Positions 21,765-32,667 of a stretch of DNA of 64,000 nt are shown piece after piece. Position 1 is the stretch's first letter, and each line of letters starts with the position of its first letter. The stretch covers positions 3,472,001 through 3,536,000 of the forward strand of contig JAEILZ010000005.1 of the NCBI GenBank assembly GCA_018873225.1, in the 5' to 3' direction. Under the pieces are notes generated by a model. The model did not search any database. It saw only the letters and a list, made by a program, of their open reading frames with translations, and was not told where the DNA came from. This DNA comes from [Phialemoniopsis] sp. UDSM-2020. Taxonomy: Eukaryota; Ascomycota; Sordariomycetes; Thyridiales; Thyridiaceae. The position numbers and the translations under genes were made by a program.

Positions 21765-23822
21765 TCAAGGAGTGACCATGGTAAAGTACGGCTTTCCGGT
21801 ACAGTAATGCCTTCCGTAAACAACCCACTCGTGGTTGGCTGACGCAACGACACTGTCGGCCTCGATGAGACCAGGCTCGTTACCGGGGAATGTCCGGTAC
21901 TCGTCCTCCTGCTTCCTTATGGCCACCTGCGTGAACAGGCCTCGTGCCAGGGACTTCCGGACGATAGCGGTGTCGCCCATCGGAGCTGCCCATTTTTTGA
22001 TCGAGGTCTGCTGAAGGAAAGCATAGAGATCCGTACGGATACTGTACACTTCGTCCAACACACGGCGATTGAGGAAGTTCTGCCAACACCACTTGTCAAT
22101 GTCGACCTTGTCACTCTGCTCGTAGATGCAGAGATAGGCCCTGAACGCGTTGAGGTGTGTCAGGTGGTCCGAGTGAGGGACAAAGCTGGGAGTGAACTAA
22201 TTTGGCGGCCTGCCAGTGCGAACGCGGACGAATAAAGAACGAGTGCTGGGTGCTGCATATGGCAGCAATGTCCACCATGTCGGCGGAACATTTGTTGGTA
22301 TTGGCGATCTCGAGACACCGATACCAAATCGGATCGAGGGGACAGCGAATCGCAAACCTGCCCGAGGTTGTCAAGTTGCCATCGTTGTCGAGATAGCCCC
22401 GAGCATTGTTTAGTATGAAACCAAATGCAACGTGACTGGAGTAGGGGGAGAAACTACTTGCTATTTGGTGAGATCACCGACGGACCGAGTCAGTGAATCT
22501 GGACTTGGTGGGTCGATCCAGTCGAAGTCGATCATTTTGGAGAACCCTGCCATCTTCAGGGAAAGGACGAGAGAATGGAGCTTATCTGTGAGGATGCCGG
22601 GCATGTTTGAGGGCAGCATGCACGTATTGAACGCCTCCTTGGTGTATATATGATAACATTTGCCAGGCCGAAGACGGCCAGCCCGGCCCGCCCGCTGCAC
22701 AGCAGCCGCTTGGGAAATTGGGGCGATATAGAGGCCGTCGATACATGTACGTGGTTGCCAGACGCTTTGCTTGAAGAGTCCGATGTCGATGACGTAAACG
22801 ATGCCCTCGATCGTGATGTTCGTCTCTGCGATGTTGGTGGCGACGATGCAGCGTCGTCGGTCCGACTCCTTGATTTTGATCCGTTCCTGCTTTTCCTTAG
22901 GCATCCGGCTGTAGAGTGCGAGAACGTCGAGTCCAGGCACATGCGCGCGCAAGGCGGCACACATGCGCTCGATCTCGTCCTCGCCGCTCATGAACACGAG
23001 GATATCTCCAGGCGCCTGGTCTTCGTGAATATCGGCGATTTTCCTGCAGGTCTGTAGAAAGTAATTCACGGTCGCCCGTGTCAAATAAAGAACCTCCACG
23101 TGGTGTAGTCCACCCTCGATGTGGATGCACGGTGCCCCGTCAAAGTACGTGCTGAACCGCTGAGCGTGTGACTCTGCCGACATGACCACGACCTAGAGTG
23201 TGACGGTCAGTAAAAACTCATCAGTAGTCGTACTTGATTCGTTACTGACCTTGAAGTCGGCTCGCTGCTGGACGATGCCCTTAAGGAGAGCCAAGATAGC
23301 ATCGGCGTTAGTGGTGCGCTCATGAGCGTCGTCAATGATGACGCAAGCGTATTTGGAAAGTGCAGGAAATTTCAGTATCTGCTTGAGCAAAGAACCTTCG
23401 GTCATATAAGTAAGGCGGGTATTTGCAGACTTCGTCTGGTCGAATCGGACATGGTATCCGACTTCTTCGCCTAGGATGACGTCCAGGTTTTTGGCGACGC
23501 GAGCTGCGAGGCCTTTGGCGGCAGCAACACGCGGCTGGGTGCAAACAACGTCAAGGCCACTAGAGTATTCGTCGAACAGAACAAGAGGCGGGATCTCGGT
23601 TGACTTTCCCGAGCAAGCATCGCTCGACACGATCACCACCTGGGAGGACTGGTAGAGACGGAGAAACTCCGCCTCACGCGCGACCACAGGAAGCTCACGC
23701 CTCTTCAGGAGAGCGTCTTTGTACTCGTCAGAGTACGGCTGATTGGTGAGCGGGTTGTTCTCGGCCTCTTGGAGGCGGCAGAGCGCTTCGATGTCCAGGG
23801 TATTGCGCGCAATGCTGTTCAT
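21765..23822 (-). pseudogene. Divergent DEAH-box (PRP43-like) RNA helicase with apparent frameshift
   Basis: Predicted exons are 23822-23250, 23192-22486 and 22435-21765, about 650 residues if repaired. Core motifs are present but altered: Walker A is DACSGKST (the first Gly of the usual GETGSGKT is lost), motif II is DDAH instead of DEAH, and motif III reads SAE instead of SAT. Motif V (ATNIAETNITIEG) and motif VI (QRAGRAGR) are intact. The winged-helix/ratchet part follows (DPPSPDSLTR, GYLDNDGNLTTSGR, SFFIRPRS). Near 22190-22210 the frame must shift by one base to continue into SDHLTHLNAF and the OB-fold end (EWVVYGRHYCTGKPYF). I found no GT-AG intron with correct phase there. The donor at 22485 is weak (GTCCGT). 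Most likely a paralog in decay, or a sequence error. Confidence 0.7.
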
Positions 23823-24304
23823 CTTGGTTCCGTGCGACGATGATGATGGTTTGAAAACGATGGGAAGGTGGGAGAGAAGGGATGTGATTGTGAAGTGATT
23901 TGAATTCCAAGAGACGATGAAATTCATTGGTTGGCTGCCTTGTGAATTTGAATCAAATTGGAAGAAGTAAGTGAAAGCAGCCAAGGTGATCCAGACAAGG
24001 AAGGGGCTGAAGGAATTCAAATACTACAGAAAAAGGACCAAACAATCAGAAATTATTTCGTTTCGGCTTCTGTGGAGGGCACACCCGACCAATTGTGACC
24101 TAGTACTTTGAACACCTTACACTCAACACACTTAATGCTACCCATATAGCACGATATTCGTCGTCCATAGACACAACGACAGTTTCCTAGCTTGGGAACG
24201 CAAGTATGGTGTCTTCACCCCACACACCGTTGCCACAAAGGCTCGAAGACTATGCTCACTGCTCAAGCATGGGCATTGGATACCGTCAACGTATGACCTT
24301 GCAT
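23823..24304. other. Intergenic upstream of the helicase
   Basis: Promoter side of the minus-strand helicase and 3' flank of the next minus-strand transporter. An in-frame upstream ATG at 23927 could extend the helicase by 35 residues, but that stretch looks like leader. Confidence 0.4.
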
Positions 24305-25978
24305 CTACGAGAGATAGCGGAAATGAGGGTTCTACAAAGAGTGTCAGCATAACCCTTCGGTAGAAAATGGTCACTTAGACTCACCTTGAAGTCCGTCGTA
24401 TCCGTCCCGTCCGCGGCCTCGAGCGCCGACATCTCGGCCGTCTCGTAGCCGGCCTGGTCGCGCTTCCTGTTGCGCCAGTGCAGGAGCCACCTGAGGAACA
24501 GCGCCGTGACGAACTGGCCCGTCGTGCACGTCAGGATCACGATGCAGCCCGTCGGGTACAGCGGTGCCTCGCGAGCGAGGAACGCGTGCGGGCCGATGAT
24601 GTTGCCGACGCAGTAGGCCGTGAACACAATGGCCGACGAGACCATGCGCTTGGTGTAGCCGCCGACGTTGGACGAGGGCATCTGCAGCGCGACGACGAGT
24701 GAGGCCACGCACGAGCCCTGGATGTAGTACCCGAAGAGCACGCCGATCTTGTAGTACTGCCGATTGAGCTTCCAAATGAGGATGACGCCAAGCATCGTCG
24801 GGATCTGGTAGGCCGACATGACGATCGTGCGCCAGTTGCGCAGCTTGGAGGCTAGGAAGGTGCCGGACAGGATCCAGAACACCTGGAAGGCGCCGAGGGG
24901 CAGACCGAGAAGCGTGGTCTGCAGCGGGTCGCTGACGAGGCCTTTGACGATGAGCTTGCCAAAGTTGGCGATGCCGCCGTTGATGACTTCGTTGAAGAAG
25001 ACGAAGAGCGTGAGGAGCCAGACCTGGTTTATGTGTTAATTGCATGAATGCCACCTATCGCAGCAGCAGAGGCCATACCTGTCCATCCATCAAAGCCTCG
25101 CGAACGTGGTCCCACTTGATAGTCTTATTGATGACGCCAGTCCGGCCGAGACGGGCACGGCCGATCAACAGCGCCTTCTCCTCGACGCTAAAGTACTTGG
25201 CCGAGATGATACTGTCTGGGAGGAGGTACAGCAGCACAAAGCCCCAGAGGATCGTGATGCCTCCGCACAGCAGGAAGATGGCCCTCCAGACAGCAAAGTA
25301 GGGGATGTGGCCCATACCGTAGCTGAAGAGACCGCCAAGCATAGAGCCGAAGCCGTTACAGCAGTAGAACACGCCAGCGCGGAAGGGCTGTTCTCTGCGG
25401 ATATACCATTGAGACACAATCATCATGAAGCAAGTGGTGATTGGGGCTTCGAACCAGCCTAAGAAGAAGCGGCAGGCGACAATCCCGGGGTAACTGGAGG
25501 CTGAAGCCGTGAGCATCAGGACCGCGCCCCAGCAGATGACGCAGATAGTCACGACTTTTGCCATGCGCCACTTTTGCGCGAGGAACACCCAGGGGTACTC
25601 GGCGCCGAGGTACGCAAAGTAAAAGACGCTGGGCAGCCAGGCGTACTGGTCGCCGTTCATCTTGGTGTCGGTGAAGAGGTCAAAGACGGCGGCGTACGAC
25701 AGCGCCTGCTTGTCGATGTACTGCAGGATATAAGTCCCCGCGAGCAGCGGCAGCAGGATCATGTCGATCTTGCGGACGAGCTTCTTGTTCTTGTCCTTGT
25801 CGTCGACGAGCATCTTGAGGTAGTCGGCCGAGAAGTTGTGCTCTATCAGGAAAGCCTCGTCGGCGTCGAGGTGCGTCTCGCCAACGGCCACCGAGCCATG
25901 CTTGAGATCGGTGGTGTCGTGCTTCTCGAGCTTCTCCGGGTCATTCTGAGGCTCGGTGTGGGTGGCTACTCTCTCCAT
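24305..25978 (-). CDS. MFS transporter, anion:cation symporter family (nicotinate/pantothenate-like)
   Basis: Exons 25978-25079, 25023-24385 and 24331-24305 give 521 residues; the last exon codes only eight residues (NPHFRYLS), a common pattern in this family. IDMILLPLLAGTYILQYIDKQALSYA, which spans helix 1, AWLPSVFYFAYLGAEYP and SQWYIRREQPFRAGVFYCCNG mark the ACS group (TNA1, LIZ1, Dal5 relatives). YTKRMVSSAIVFTAYCVGNIIGP is the typical helix 10-11 segment. Predicted plasma-membrane proton symporter for an organic anion or vitamin. The gene lies next to a D-amino-acid oxidase, in the same orientation and separated by 818 bp. The substrate cannot be read from the sequence. Confidence 0.9.
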
Positions 25979-26796
25979 CTTGGAGGTTGAAGGGGAAAGA
26001 GTGGGACGAGAAAAGAGGATCTTGAATGTATGAGCAAGTTGTGGTTGATCACTGGTCCGTGTGTTGCATTCAACTCATGAGAGCCTCGTGTCGGGGCCAA
26101 GTGGTTGCCATTTAAACAACTTTCTTGGAGCAGCTTCTTTCAACACGGCCACACAAGGTCTCATTTCCCCGCTCGCTGCTCCTCCATTTCTCGGTGCTCA
26201 ACTTTGCATCCGACGTGGTAAATAGCTATCTCTTGATCATGTCCTGCAGATCAATCCCAGCAAGGGTGCCACTAGTCATGGCCCCATGGGGAAACGAGGT
26301 TAGCGAGCGATAGCAGTGCTGTCAACCCGCCAATAGAGGGCCTTACTTGAAGTCACGTCCCTCCACTGTCTCCACTCCCCTATCAGATAGGCATCTTGCC
26401 AAATGTCGCTGGGCTAAAGCTGCTGTGTCGGATCTCATCCGAGTCTTATCTACGGGTAAGGCTACACGGGCTGATCAAGGGCCATGGCGGGAGTCAACCC
26501 CAATAGGAACAGCTCTGCCGATCAGCCGACAGCAGACAATGCCAATTATCCGAGCTCTTGGTCAAGCAAGTCCTTCCCTTGGAGAGTCTAGTTGCGAATT
26601 CAAGAGCTACGAAATGTGGACTAACGACGTCTTGGACGAGACGAATTATTGCGACATGATTTAGTCAACGAAGTTATCAATCACTTAGGAGAACGGCACT
26701 AACAAGACGTTCAGCTCAGTCAAAGTCGAGGGCCAGAACCGGAGTATACTGTCATACCCCAATGATACATGTCTTGTACGTCCGGAGCCTCGCTAC
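25979..26796. other. Intergenic, transporter promoter side
   Basis: About 0.8 kb without a credible gene. One plus-strand frame (26347-26664) is open but has no family resemblance. Confidence 0.4.
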
Positions 26797-28070
26797 TCAG
26801 ATCTTGGCCCGACTCCCTTGGTTACGCTTTCGGATATCCTCCACCAGTTCCACAACCCTCTCGGCACACCCATACGACCCCTGATACCCCCAGCTGGCAT
26901 GCCCATAGTTGTGCACAATCCAAGTCTCGCTATCTAGTCTCTCCTGCTCGATCCGCACGCCGCCCTCTCTGCACGGCCGAAGCCCGACGCCGTGGCGGAC
27001 AATGTCCAGCCCCGCCACCCCTTTGCCGTCCGCGATCTCTGGGTGCACCTTGACAATCCGCGACATGATCCGCGCCGCGATGTTCGGGTCGGGCTGCGAC
27101 TCCCAGTTGCCGACGTCAAAGGTCCCACCTATGATCGTGCCGCCGCCGCCAGCCCTCTCCATGCAGTATGTAGCCTCGGAAGGGTCGTCGTCCGTGCCAG
27201 AGAGCACCAGCATCGGGAGTGTCTTGTTGCGCACCAGTATCGTCTGTCCCCTTGCTGGGAACATGGTCGTGTCTTTGACGCCGCCCAGCTTCATGGCGCC
27301 TAGCCCAGTCGAGTTGATGATCACGGTAGCTTTTCTCCCTGTGTGACTGAGGTTCTTGGCTTCAGAGATGTTCTTTAGAACTCCTCGCTTCAAGACGGCG
27401 CCGTTCTTGAGACATTGCCCTACTAGCCATTGTAGGTAGATGGCGGTGTTTATGCAGACGCTCGTGAACTTGGAACCGTTATCGAATCCAGGTTTCACCT
27501 CGCTTGGGGGCAGCTCTCGCCAGTCATCAAACATGTCCTTGAACCAGGGATCGGGGCTGAAAGTCGTAAGAGGTAGGATGGACTCCTTCAGGTCTTTGTT
27601 TCTTCGGTGTATTTGCAGCTCTATTGGGTCAGCGAGCAATTCTAGCTCTCGGGACATGATGGCAACGCACCACGCCAGTGAATGCCAGCCTCTGGGACAT
27701 TTTGGCACAAGTGCTTTAGCACGGGCCATGTCCTCGTCTCCCAGCGACTCTGCTCCTTTGACAGCATACTGTGACAGCCACTATATGTCAGTGACATCAA
27801 GGCTTGAAGTTGTTGGTGGCGGGTAGCAACTTACGGGCAGAAGTTTGCACCCGCAAACGGGGACGTGTACTCGATATCGTAGTCGCCGGGGACATGTTTA
27901 GCTACAATCGTCACACTGTTGGACTTGTCTCTCGACAATAGGAGGGCGGCTGTCAGTCCAGACACTCCGGCCCTTTGCGCAGTGATGTTAGCACAGAACA
28001 CGCTCGCCGCTCAGACAATTCATGATAAGAGTATTGGGACATACCCGACAATAACGATGGTTTCGCCCAT
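26797..28070 (-). CDS. D-amino-acid oxidase (FAD), possible peroxisomal AKI end
   Basis: Exons 28070-28045, 27972-27835, 27780-27671 and 27620-26797 give 365 residues, the usual DAO length. Exon 1 codes only MGETIVIVG; the FAD loop GAGVSGLTAALLLSR is completed by exon 2. EYTSPFAGANFCP and NVPEAGIHW are DAO family marks that fix the frame of exon 3. INSTGLGAMKLGG, PARGQTILVRN and GVGLRPCREGGVRIE (with the substrate-binding Arg) follow, and HNYGHASWGYQGSYGCA closes the FAD site. The enzyme oxidatively deaminates D-amino acids to keto acids, giving NH3 and H2O2. The last three residues are AKI, a variant peroxisomal targeting tripeptide known from Candida peroxisomal enzymes. The donor at 27670 (GTGCGT) could also be 27674 (GTGGTG). 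Confidence 0.92.
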
Positions 28071-28869
28071 GCTGTGGGAGTCAAGAGTGCGGGGATGGAA
28101 GTTGGGGCTAGTTTGCTTGATTGATGCGGGTGAATGGGGTCCGTCTCCCGCTTGATTTGACGTTTGATGAGTGGAGGGTAGCTTGGAGATCCTCAGCACC
28201 GTGGACGAGAACTTGTGGTCACTTTGAAGGCAGGTCTTGACCGCCAGTAAACGTCGGGTATGGTCCAGTCTCCATGTCTGCGTCCGGCAGGTCGAGTGTC
28301 AACGGGAGAGATCCGGCCGTCTCCTGTGATTGGAATCCATATCGAATTGACACCTATCTGGTGAAGAGATATAAAAAAATATCACGGCCTGTCATGTTTG
28401 TCATTACATGCGGGGAAACGAAGATCAGGGCCCCCTTTGGAGCCTGGGGAGCAACTAACACCTGCCTTAGCGCTGCTATGTGGCATTAGCTTGGCGATGA
28501 ATTTAGCGACGAAGTAGCCGACGGAATGGATGATTGGCTAGCTCCGGATCCGACAACGGGCAGCCAACGGACCGGCCTGTCGACCATTTTAGCTTGCTTT
28601 GGCATGCAGTAGCAGCAGCAGCATATGTCACATCCCTTGTCAGGTAAAGCTTCTTGTGCATGAGGCATGACAAGCTTTGGAGATGCTTTTCCAGATTTAC
28701 GTCCGTCGAGATAAAGACGTGCATTGGACTTATCTACGCAAAAGGAGGAAAAGACACATCGAATGCACCAAAGCCGTCTAACAGGCCCACCCTGCATTGA
28801 CACAGACCTAATGAAGGCCCTCTAGCCACCAGCAGTGTAAGTAAGGACAAAAATAATTGAAAAAGTGTA
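28071..28869. other. Intergenic, DAO promoter side
   Basis: About 0.8 kb between the DAO start and the tRNA terminator. Minus-strand frames at 28486-28803 are open but not convincing. A short run of AGC triplets occurs at about 28611-28622. Confidence 0.4.
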
Positions 28870-28880
28870 AAAAAAAAAAA
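28870..28880 (-). terminator. Pol III oligo-T terminator of tRNA-Lys
   Basis: Eleven consecutive T on the minus strand, 42 nt past the tRNA 3' end; a run of four or more T is a sufficient RNA polymerase III stop. Confidence 0.7.
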
Positions 28881-28958
28881 TAGTGGTTGAATTCCAGAGT
28901 CAATCTGGAGTACCGGGAATTGAGCCCGATACGGGGGTCGAACCCGTAACCTTAAGAT

Positions 28959-29016
28959 GGATCTCTAGTGCTTTCTAGTCTCAAGAATTTTGAGATTTCT
29001 TGATCCTAAGCGCTTG
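28959..29016 (-). other. Canonical tRNA intron at position 37/38
   Basis: 58-nt intron one base after the CTT anticodon, the place cut by the eukaryotic tRNA splicing endonuclease. Confidence 0.85.
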
Positions 29017-29035
29017 TAAGAGTCTTACGCTCTAC

Positions 29036-29094
29036 CTGCATCTGGTCGTTAGCATGATGGGTATCATGGTGATGGATGCAAGGGGAATACGGAC
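29036..29094 (-). other. 59-nt ectopic insert in the tRNA-Lys D-loop, resembling a spliceosomal intron
   Basis: The insert starts GTCCGT, carries TGCTAAC, a good fungal branch-site match, 11 nt before its end, and ends GATGCAG. Excision at GT and AG restores AATCG-GTAGAGC exactly. It also holds two nested inverted repeats, TGCATC/GATGCA and CATGAT/ATCATG. A one-base slide of both borders is possible because a G flanks each side. How it would be removed from a Pol III transcript is unknown. Confidence 0.75.
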
Positions 29095-29329
29095 CGATTG
29101 AGCTAACCGGGCTGTGCTGGTTGACGCCGAGCTTCTTATTTGTGTCTATCCAGCAAGTAGCTGTGGGCAGGGGCTCCGCTTGAGCCCTAGCCCTGTGTGG
29201 ATGAGTGGACGTGGACAGATGTGGATTCGTGGATGTGGATGGTCACACAGCGAGCAAGCGTCACAGGTCACACCATATGCATTGGAAGTGGTGGTTTGTC
29301 AAGATGATTAAGTCTATGCTCGTTGTTCA

Positions 29330-31028
29330 TCATTGCTGAGACAGCTCTACCTTGCTCCACCAGAACTCGCACTCCTTGCGACCCCAAGAGTCGTCCGTGA
29401 ACGTGGCCGGCGGACCCGTCTTGCCGCCAATCTTCTCCTCGTTGCCGAGCCCAAAGATCATGGCCTTGGGCGCCTCGACCTCGTGTGCCTCCCACCGTGG
29501 CTGCGTCTTGGGGCCGGCGTCCGGCGCGTTCGGGTCGCCGGACACAATAAAGTTTGTGAGGTAGCGGTTGAAGGAGAGGGCGAGCTCCCTCTGGGACGAC
29601 GAGATGGCCATGATCTTGGGGTCGCACATCTCGTACCACATGTTCTCGCCGTGCTGTGCGCGGTTCTCGACGGTCGAGACGAGCGCCCAGTGGTAGAGGT
29701 AGACGGGCGTGTCCGGCGCGGCGTACAGCGCGGTCTGCCGGGACGGCGCGACGTAAGCGTAGTGTGCGTAGGCGGCCTCGAGGCGCTTGTACTGTGACCC
29801 AACCGTAGTCCTATCTTCCTTGTACTCTGGTGAGATTTCTGGGTCCGGATACAGGTTGCAGAGGGTGTCTAGCTCCTCTTGCGAGAGGAGCGGCAGAAGC
29901 TTGGCGAAGAAAGCCCTGAAGCCGGCGGAGGTGTCCATCGACTTGTCGACGTAGAGAGAGCCCTCGTTTGTCGTGAAGCCTGTGATGAGCGGCACCTTGT
30001 GCCACTTGCCCAGCTTCCACGTCTCGAGCGGCGGGCGCATGATGATGTCGCCGTCGATAACGGGCTGGAATGCCCACCTCAACGACGGGTTGTACTTGTC
30101 AAAGACGGTCGTCTGAGCGGCGGTCATCACGTCGTAAGGTACTTTCCTCAGGAAGGGGAAGATCTCGTCCTCGGGAAGATCCTCCGGCGCCTTCACTTCG
30201 CGCAAGAAGTCGCGGAACTGCTGCTCGTGAATGGGCGCGTTGTAAGGCCGGACTGCTCGCGATGTCGGTGCTCCGGACTCGATGATGACTCTGTGGAACA
30301 GGGGTGCCACTCCCTCTTTGTAGTTCATCAACAGGTGGCCAATCTGTTTGATGGCGTCAGCATATCATGAGGCAGGTGGTAATGGATCTTAGCTTGGGAC
30401 ATACAGAATGGGCTCCGGCAGACAGGCCAAGAAGAGTGACTCTGCTAGCATCACCACCAAACGCCGCGATATTGTCCTGGACCCATTGCAGCAAGTGCAG
30501 CTGGTCGTGCAGGCCAAGGTTCACGGCGCCTTCCTTTGCACTGACGGACGACGGCAAGAAGCCAAGAGCTCCTAGCCGGTAGTTGAATGAAACGATAATA
30601 AAGTCGTTGGACGAATGCGCGATCATGGAGGCCGAGTCGTGCATCGACGACGTCCCCCGGTTGAACGCGCCGCCATGGATGTAGACTGTCACGGGCAGGT
30701 TCTGCGGCGCCGCGCCGCCGTTGCTCGATGGCCGGAAGATGTTCGCCGTCAGGCAGTCCTCGCGGTAGGTGAGCGGCGAAGCACTCTTGAACAAGGGCTT
30801 ACCCGGAGCTGCGGGCCCGAAGGCAGAGGCATCGACAATGCTGTCGGGCGCCGAGGGTAGCTTGGCCGGCGCGCGGAATCGGCGGTCGCCGGTCGGCGAC
30901 TGAGCGTATGGGACGCCGAGGAAGGCGTCGATCGGTCTGGGCAGCGGATCCTCTTTCCGGATGCCCAGTATCTGGCCTTGTGGTAACCTGACTGACGGCC
31001 TGTCACTGTCGTCCTGCAGACTTCCCAT
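29330..31028 (-). CDS. Type B carboxylesterase
   Basis: Exons 31028-30405 and 30343-29330 (61-nt intron) give 545 residues. There is no signal peptide, so it is probably cytosolic. The alpha/beta-hydrolase type B features are in order: FLGVPYAQSPTGDRRF near the start, EDCLTANIFRP, the oxyanion hole VYIHGGAFNRG, the nucleophile elbow GLSAGAHS (split from the rest by the intron just after it), the acidic catalytic residue in TTNEGSLYVDK and the catalytic His in QHGENMWYEM. Members hydrolyse carboxylic esters, including lipids, xenobiotics and feruloyl- or carbamate-type esters; the exact substrate is not readable. The start ATG is preceded in frame by a non-ATG leader. Confidence 0.93.
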
Positions 31029-31786
31029 GGTGTTGGCGAGTGCGCGGTTGTGCGGGGTCTCTGTACTGCGTGAAGTTTGGGGTAAGTCTGGGGTTGCGGG
31101 CAACCTGTGTAGGATGATGTAGTACGGCTGTCCACAGGTAATTGGAATAGGACCAGGGTCTCGCAATTATAAAGCAGTGAGCGCTCGAATCATCGGGAAG
31201 CCGTTTGGCGAATTGTCAGGCAGGCGGCGGCAAATCCGAAGATCGGGGATGAGCAGGGCGGAGGCGGCGGAGAAGGCATTGGGGACTAACACCATGATAG
31301 CAGGCCTAAATTTCAATCCCCTGTCGGTTTTGGATCCTTACAATGGGCATCATTATGCTCCGGAGATTCGACAAGTCGACAGTTCACAGGGATGCGTTAT
31401 TTCCGCCTCCGGCCAGAAGGCCGGCGGGCCTATCACACGCGTGACGGGGCTCAAATCTGAACCCGACACTCAAACAGCTCTGAACTAGGCGAGCGGCTGT
31501 TTGGGTTGGCGTGTGCTAAATTGCAGCGCGCTACGGGCGACGGCCGCATATCACATGTGGAGAGCCGATGCGACGGCGGCCCAGAATCTCGGGATAATGG
31601 TAATTGCGGGGAATTAGCACGGTCAACTTGACAGGTACATGACCACCGCAATCATGGTTTACTACTGAAGTGACTACTTGGAAGAACAGGAAGGCTGGCT
31701 GGCACCACACCAGCCAGGGTGCCAGGCCGGCCAAAGTAATCAACGATTACCCTTTACGTATTTTCAAGCGTTTCCCAATCTATCCC
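31029..31786. other. Intergenic, esterase promoter side
   Basis: About 0.75 kb between the esterase start and the stop of the next minus-strand gene. No credible ORF or RNA seen. Confidence 0.4.
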
Positions 31787-32667
31787 TCATCGCGAGAGCC
31801 AATAATGAACGTGACCACGTCCTGGGTCCTCGCGCACAGCCCGATACCCTAGCGTACCAACAATGGGCAGCGGATGATGCTGCCGTGGAACAAAAATATT
31901 CATTTCTAGAAACGAATTGTTGGCGGAGCGGATATGGGTGGGGTGAGCTGGATCGACCTGCCGTGGGCCTCGGACCCGGACGGCCCTGTTCGAAAACGAA
32001 TTGGCGGCGGAGCGGATACGGTTGAGGCGAGTCGAATTGGTTTGGTGCGGATGGTACCGGTATCGGCCGGTGGTATGGATCTTGGAAGCCATGGAGACGA
32101 CCGTGGACGAATCTTCGCTCGATGGGGCGAGTTCGACGGTCTGAGACGTGTTAGTGATCGTTTCCGACCCTGTGGCTGTTCGTAGAATCATAAGAGGTGG
32201 CCAACCCCTGAAGCAGCATCGCAAGATACGGACTTACGGCGGCGCTCAAGAGTACCATCAGAGGGGTACTCGCTAGAATCCTCGTCGGAGGAAAGACTAA
32301 GATATGCACCAGTGTCCTCAACACGTTGTTGGCCAAGGTCGATGTGAATGACCTCGCTTATGTGGACCTCTGTATCTCCATCGCTGTCATGACTACTGTC
32401 GACCAGGCTAAGTGCGTCGTCGTCATCCTGGCTGCCGAGCAAGGGACCATCCTGGGCTAAGAACAGCTCGATATGCCAAAGCTCATTATTGTCATCGTCG
32501 AAAAATCCACCGACGATGAGCCAGGCCCAAAAGGGAGGATCACAGGAGACAAGAAGATACTGGCCGATGTAACACCTTGTTGCTGGATATGGGAAGGACT
32601 GAGCGGAGCTCGTGTTTTGTCGCTCAGAGTTCGGAGAAGTCTCTGATGGCGGTCCTCGGAATGCCAT
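31787..32667 (-). CDS. Acidic orphan protein with internal 28-residue repeat (hypothetical)
   Basis: Two exons, 32667-32238 and 32175-31787 (62-nt intron, GTAAGT to AACAG), give 272 residues in one frame. The first third has an aromatic segment (CDPPFWAWLIVGGFFDDDN, HIELFLAQDG), followed by an Asp/Ser-rich acidic stretch (SQDDDDALSLVDSSHDSDGD, SLSSDEDSSEY). The C-terminal half is basic and contains two copies of IRSA(A/N)NSF 28 residues apart, encoded by an 84-nt imperfect tandem duplication. No family recognised. The acidic middle would suit a nuclear protein, but nothing proves it. Support comes from the good splice sites and the preserved frame. Confidence 0.5.
31911..32021 (+). repeat. 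84-nt imperfect tandem duplication inside a coding exon
   Basis: AACGAATTG...GGCGGAGCGGATA occurs at 31911 and again at 31995 with a few mismatches and a period of 84 nt, which keeps the reading frame of the host gene. Confidence 0.6.

Larger units (their letters stand above)
28923..29112 (-). tRNA. tRNA-Lys (CUU anticodon), interrupted in D-loop and anticodon loop
   Basis: Removing 29094-29036 and 29016-28959 leaves a perfect 73-nt tRNA. The acceptor stem is GCCCGGT/ATCGGGC with one G-U pair. The D-arm is GCTC, AATCGGTA, GAGC; the anticodon arm is TAAGA, CTCTTAA, TCTTA; the T-arm is ACGGG, TTCGACC, CCCGT. The loop CTCTTAA places CTT at 34-36, so it reads AAG lysine codons. The intragenic A box (29105-29094) stays whole because the insert begins with G, and the B box GGTTCGACCCC (28944-28934) is intact; an oligo-T stop follows. 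The 37/38 intron is the normal eukaryotic position. The D-loop interruption is not. Confidence 0.9.

Noticed and set aside
27621..27729. N-terminal part of the 310-codon DAO-frame ORF
   Set aside because: The family motif EAGIHW lies in a different frame there; the true exon 3 and a 50-nt intron explain the region.
19403..28070. Secondary-metabolite cluster around the monooxygenase
   Set aside because: No PKS, NRPS, terpene synthase or other core enzyme within the window; neighbours are a helicase, permease and DAO.
28607..28625. CAG/AGC microsatellite
   Set aside because: Only about four imperfect triplets; below a meaningful repeat length.
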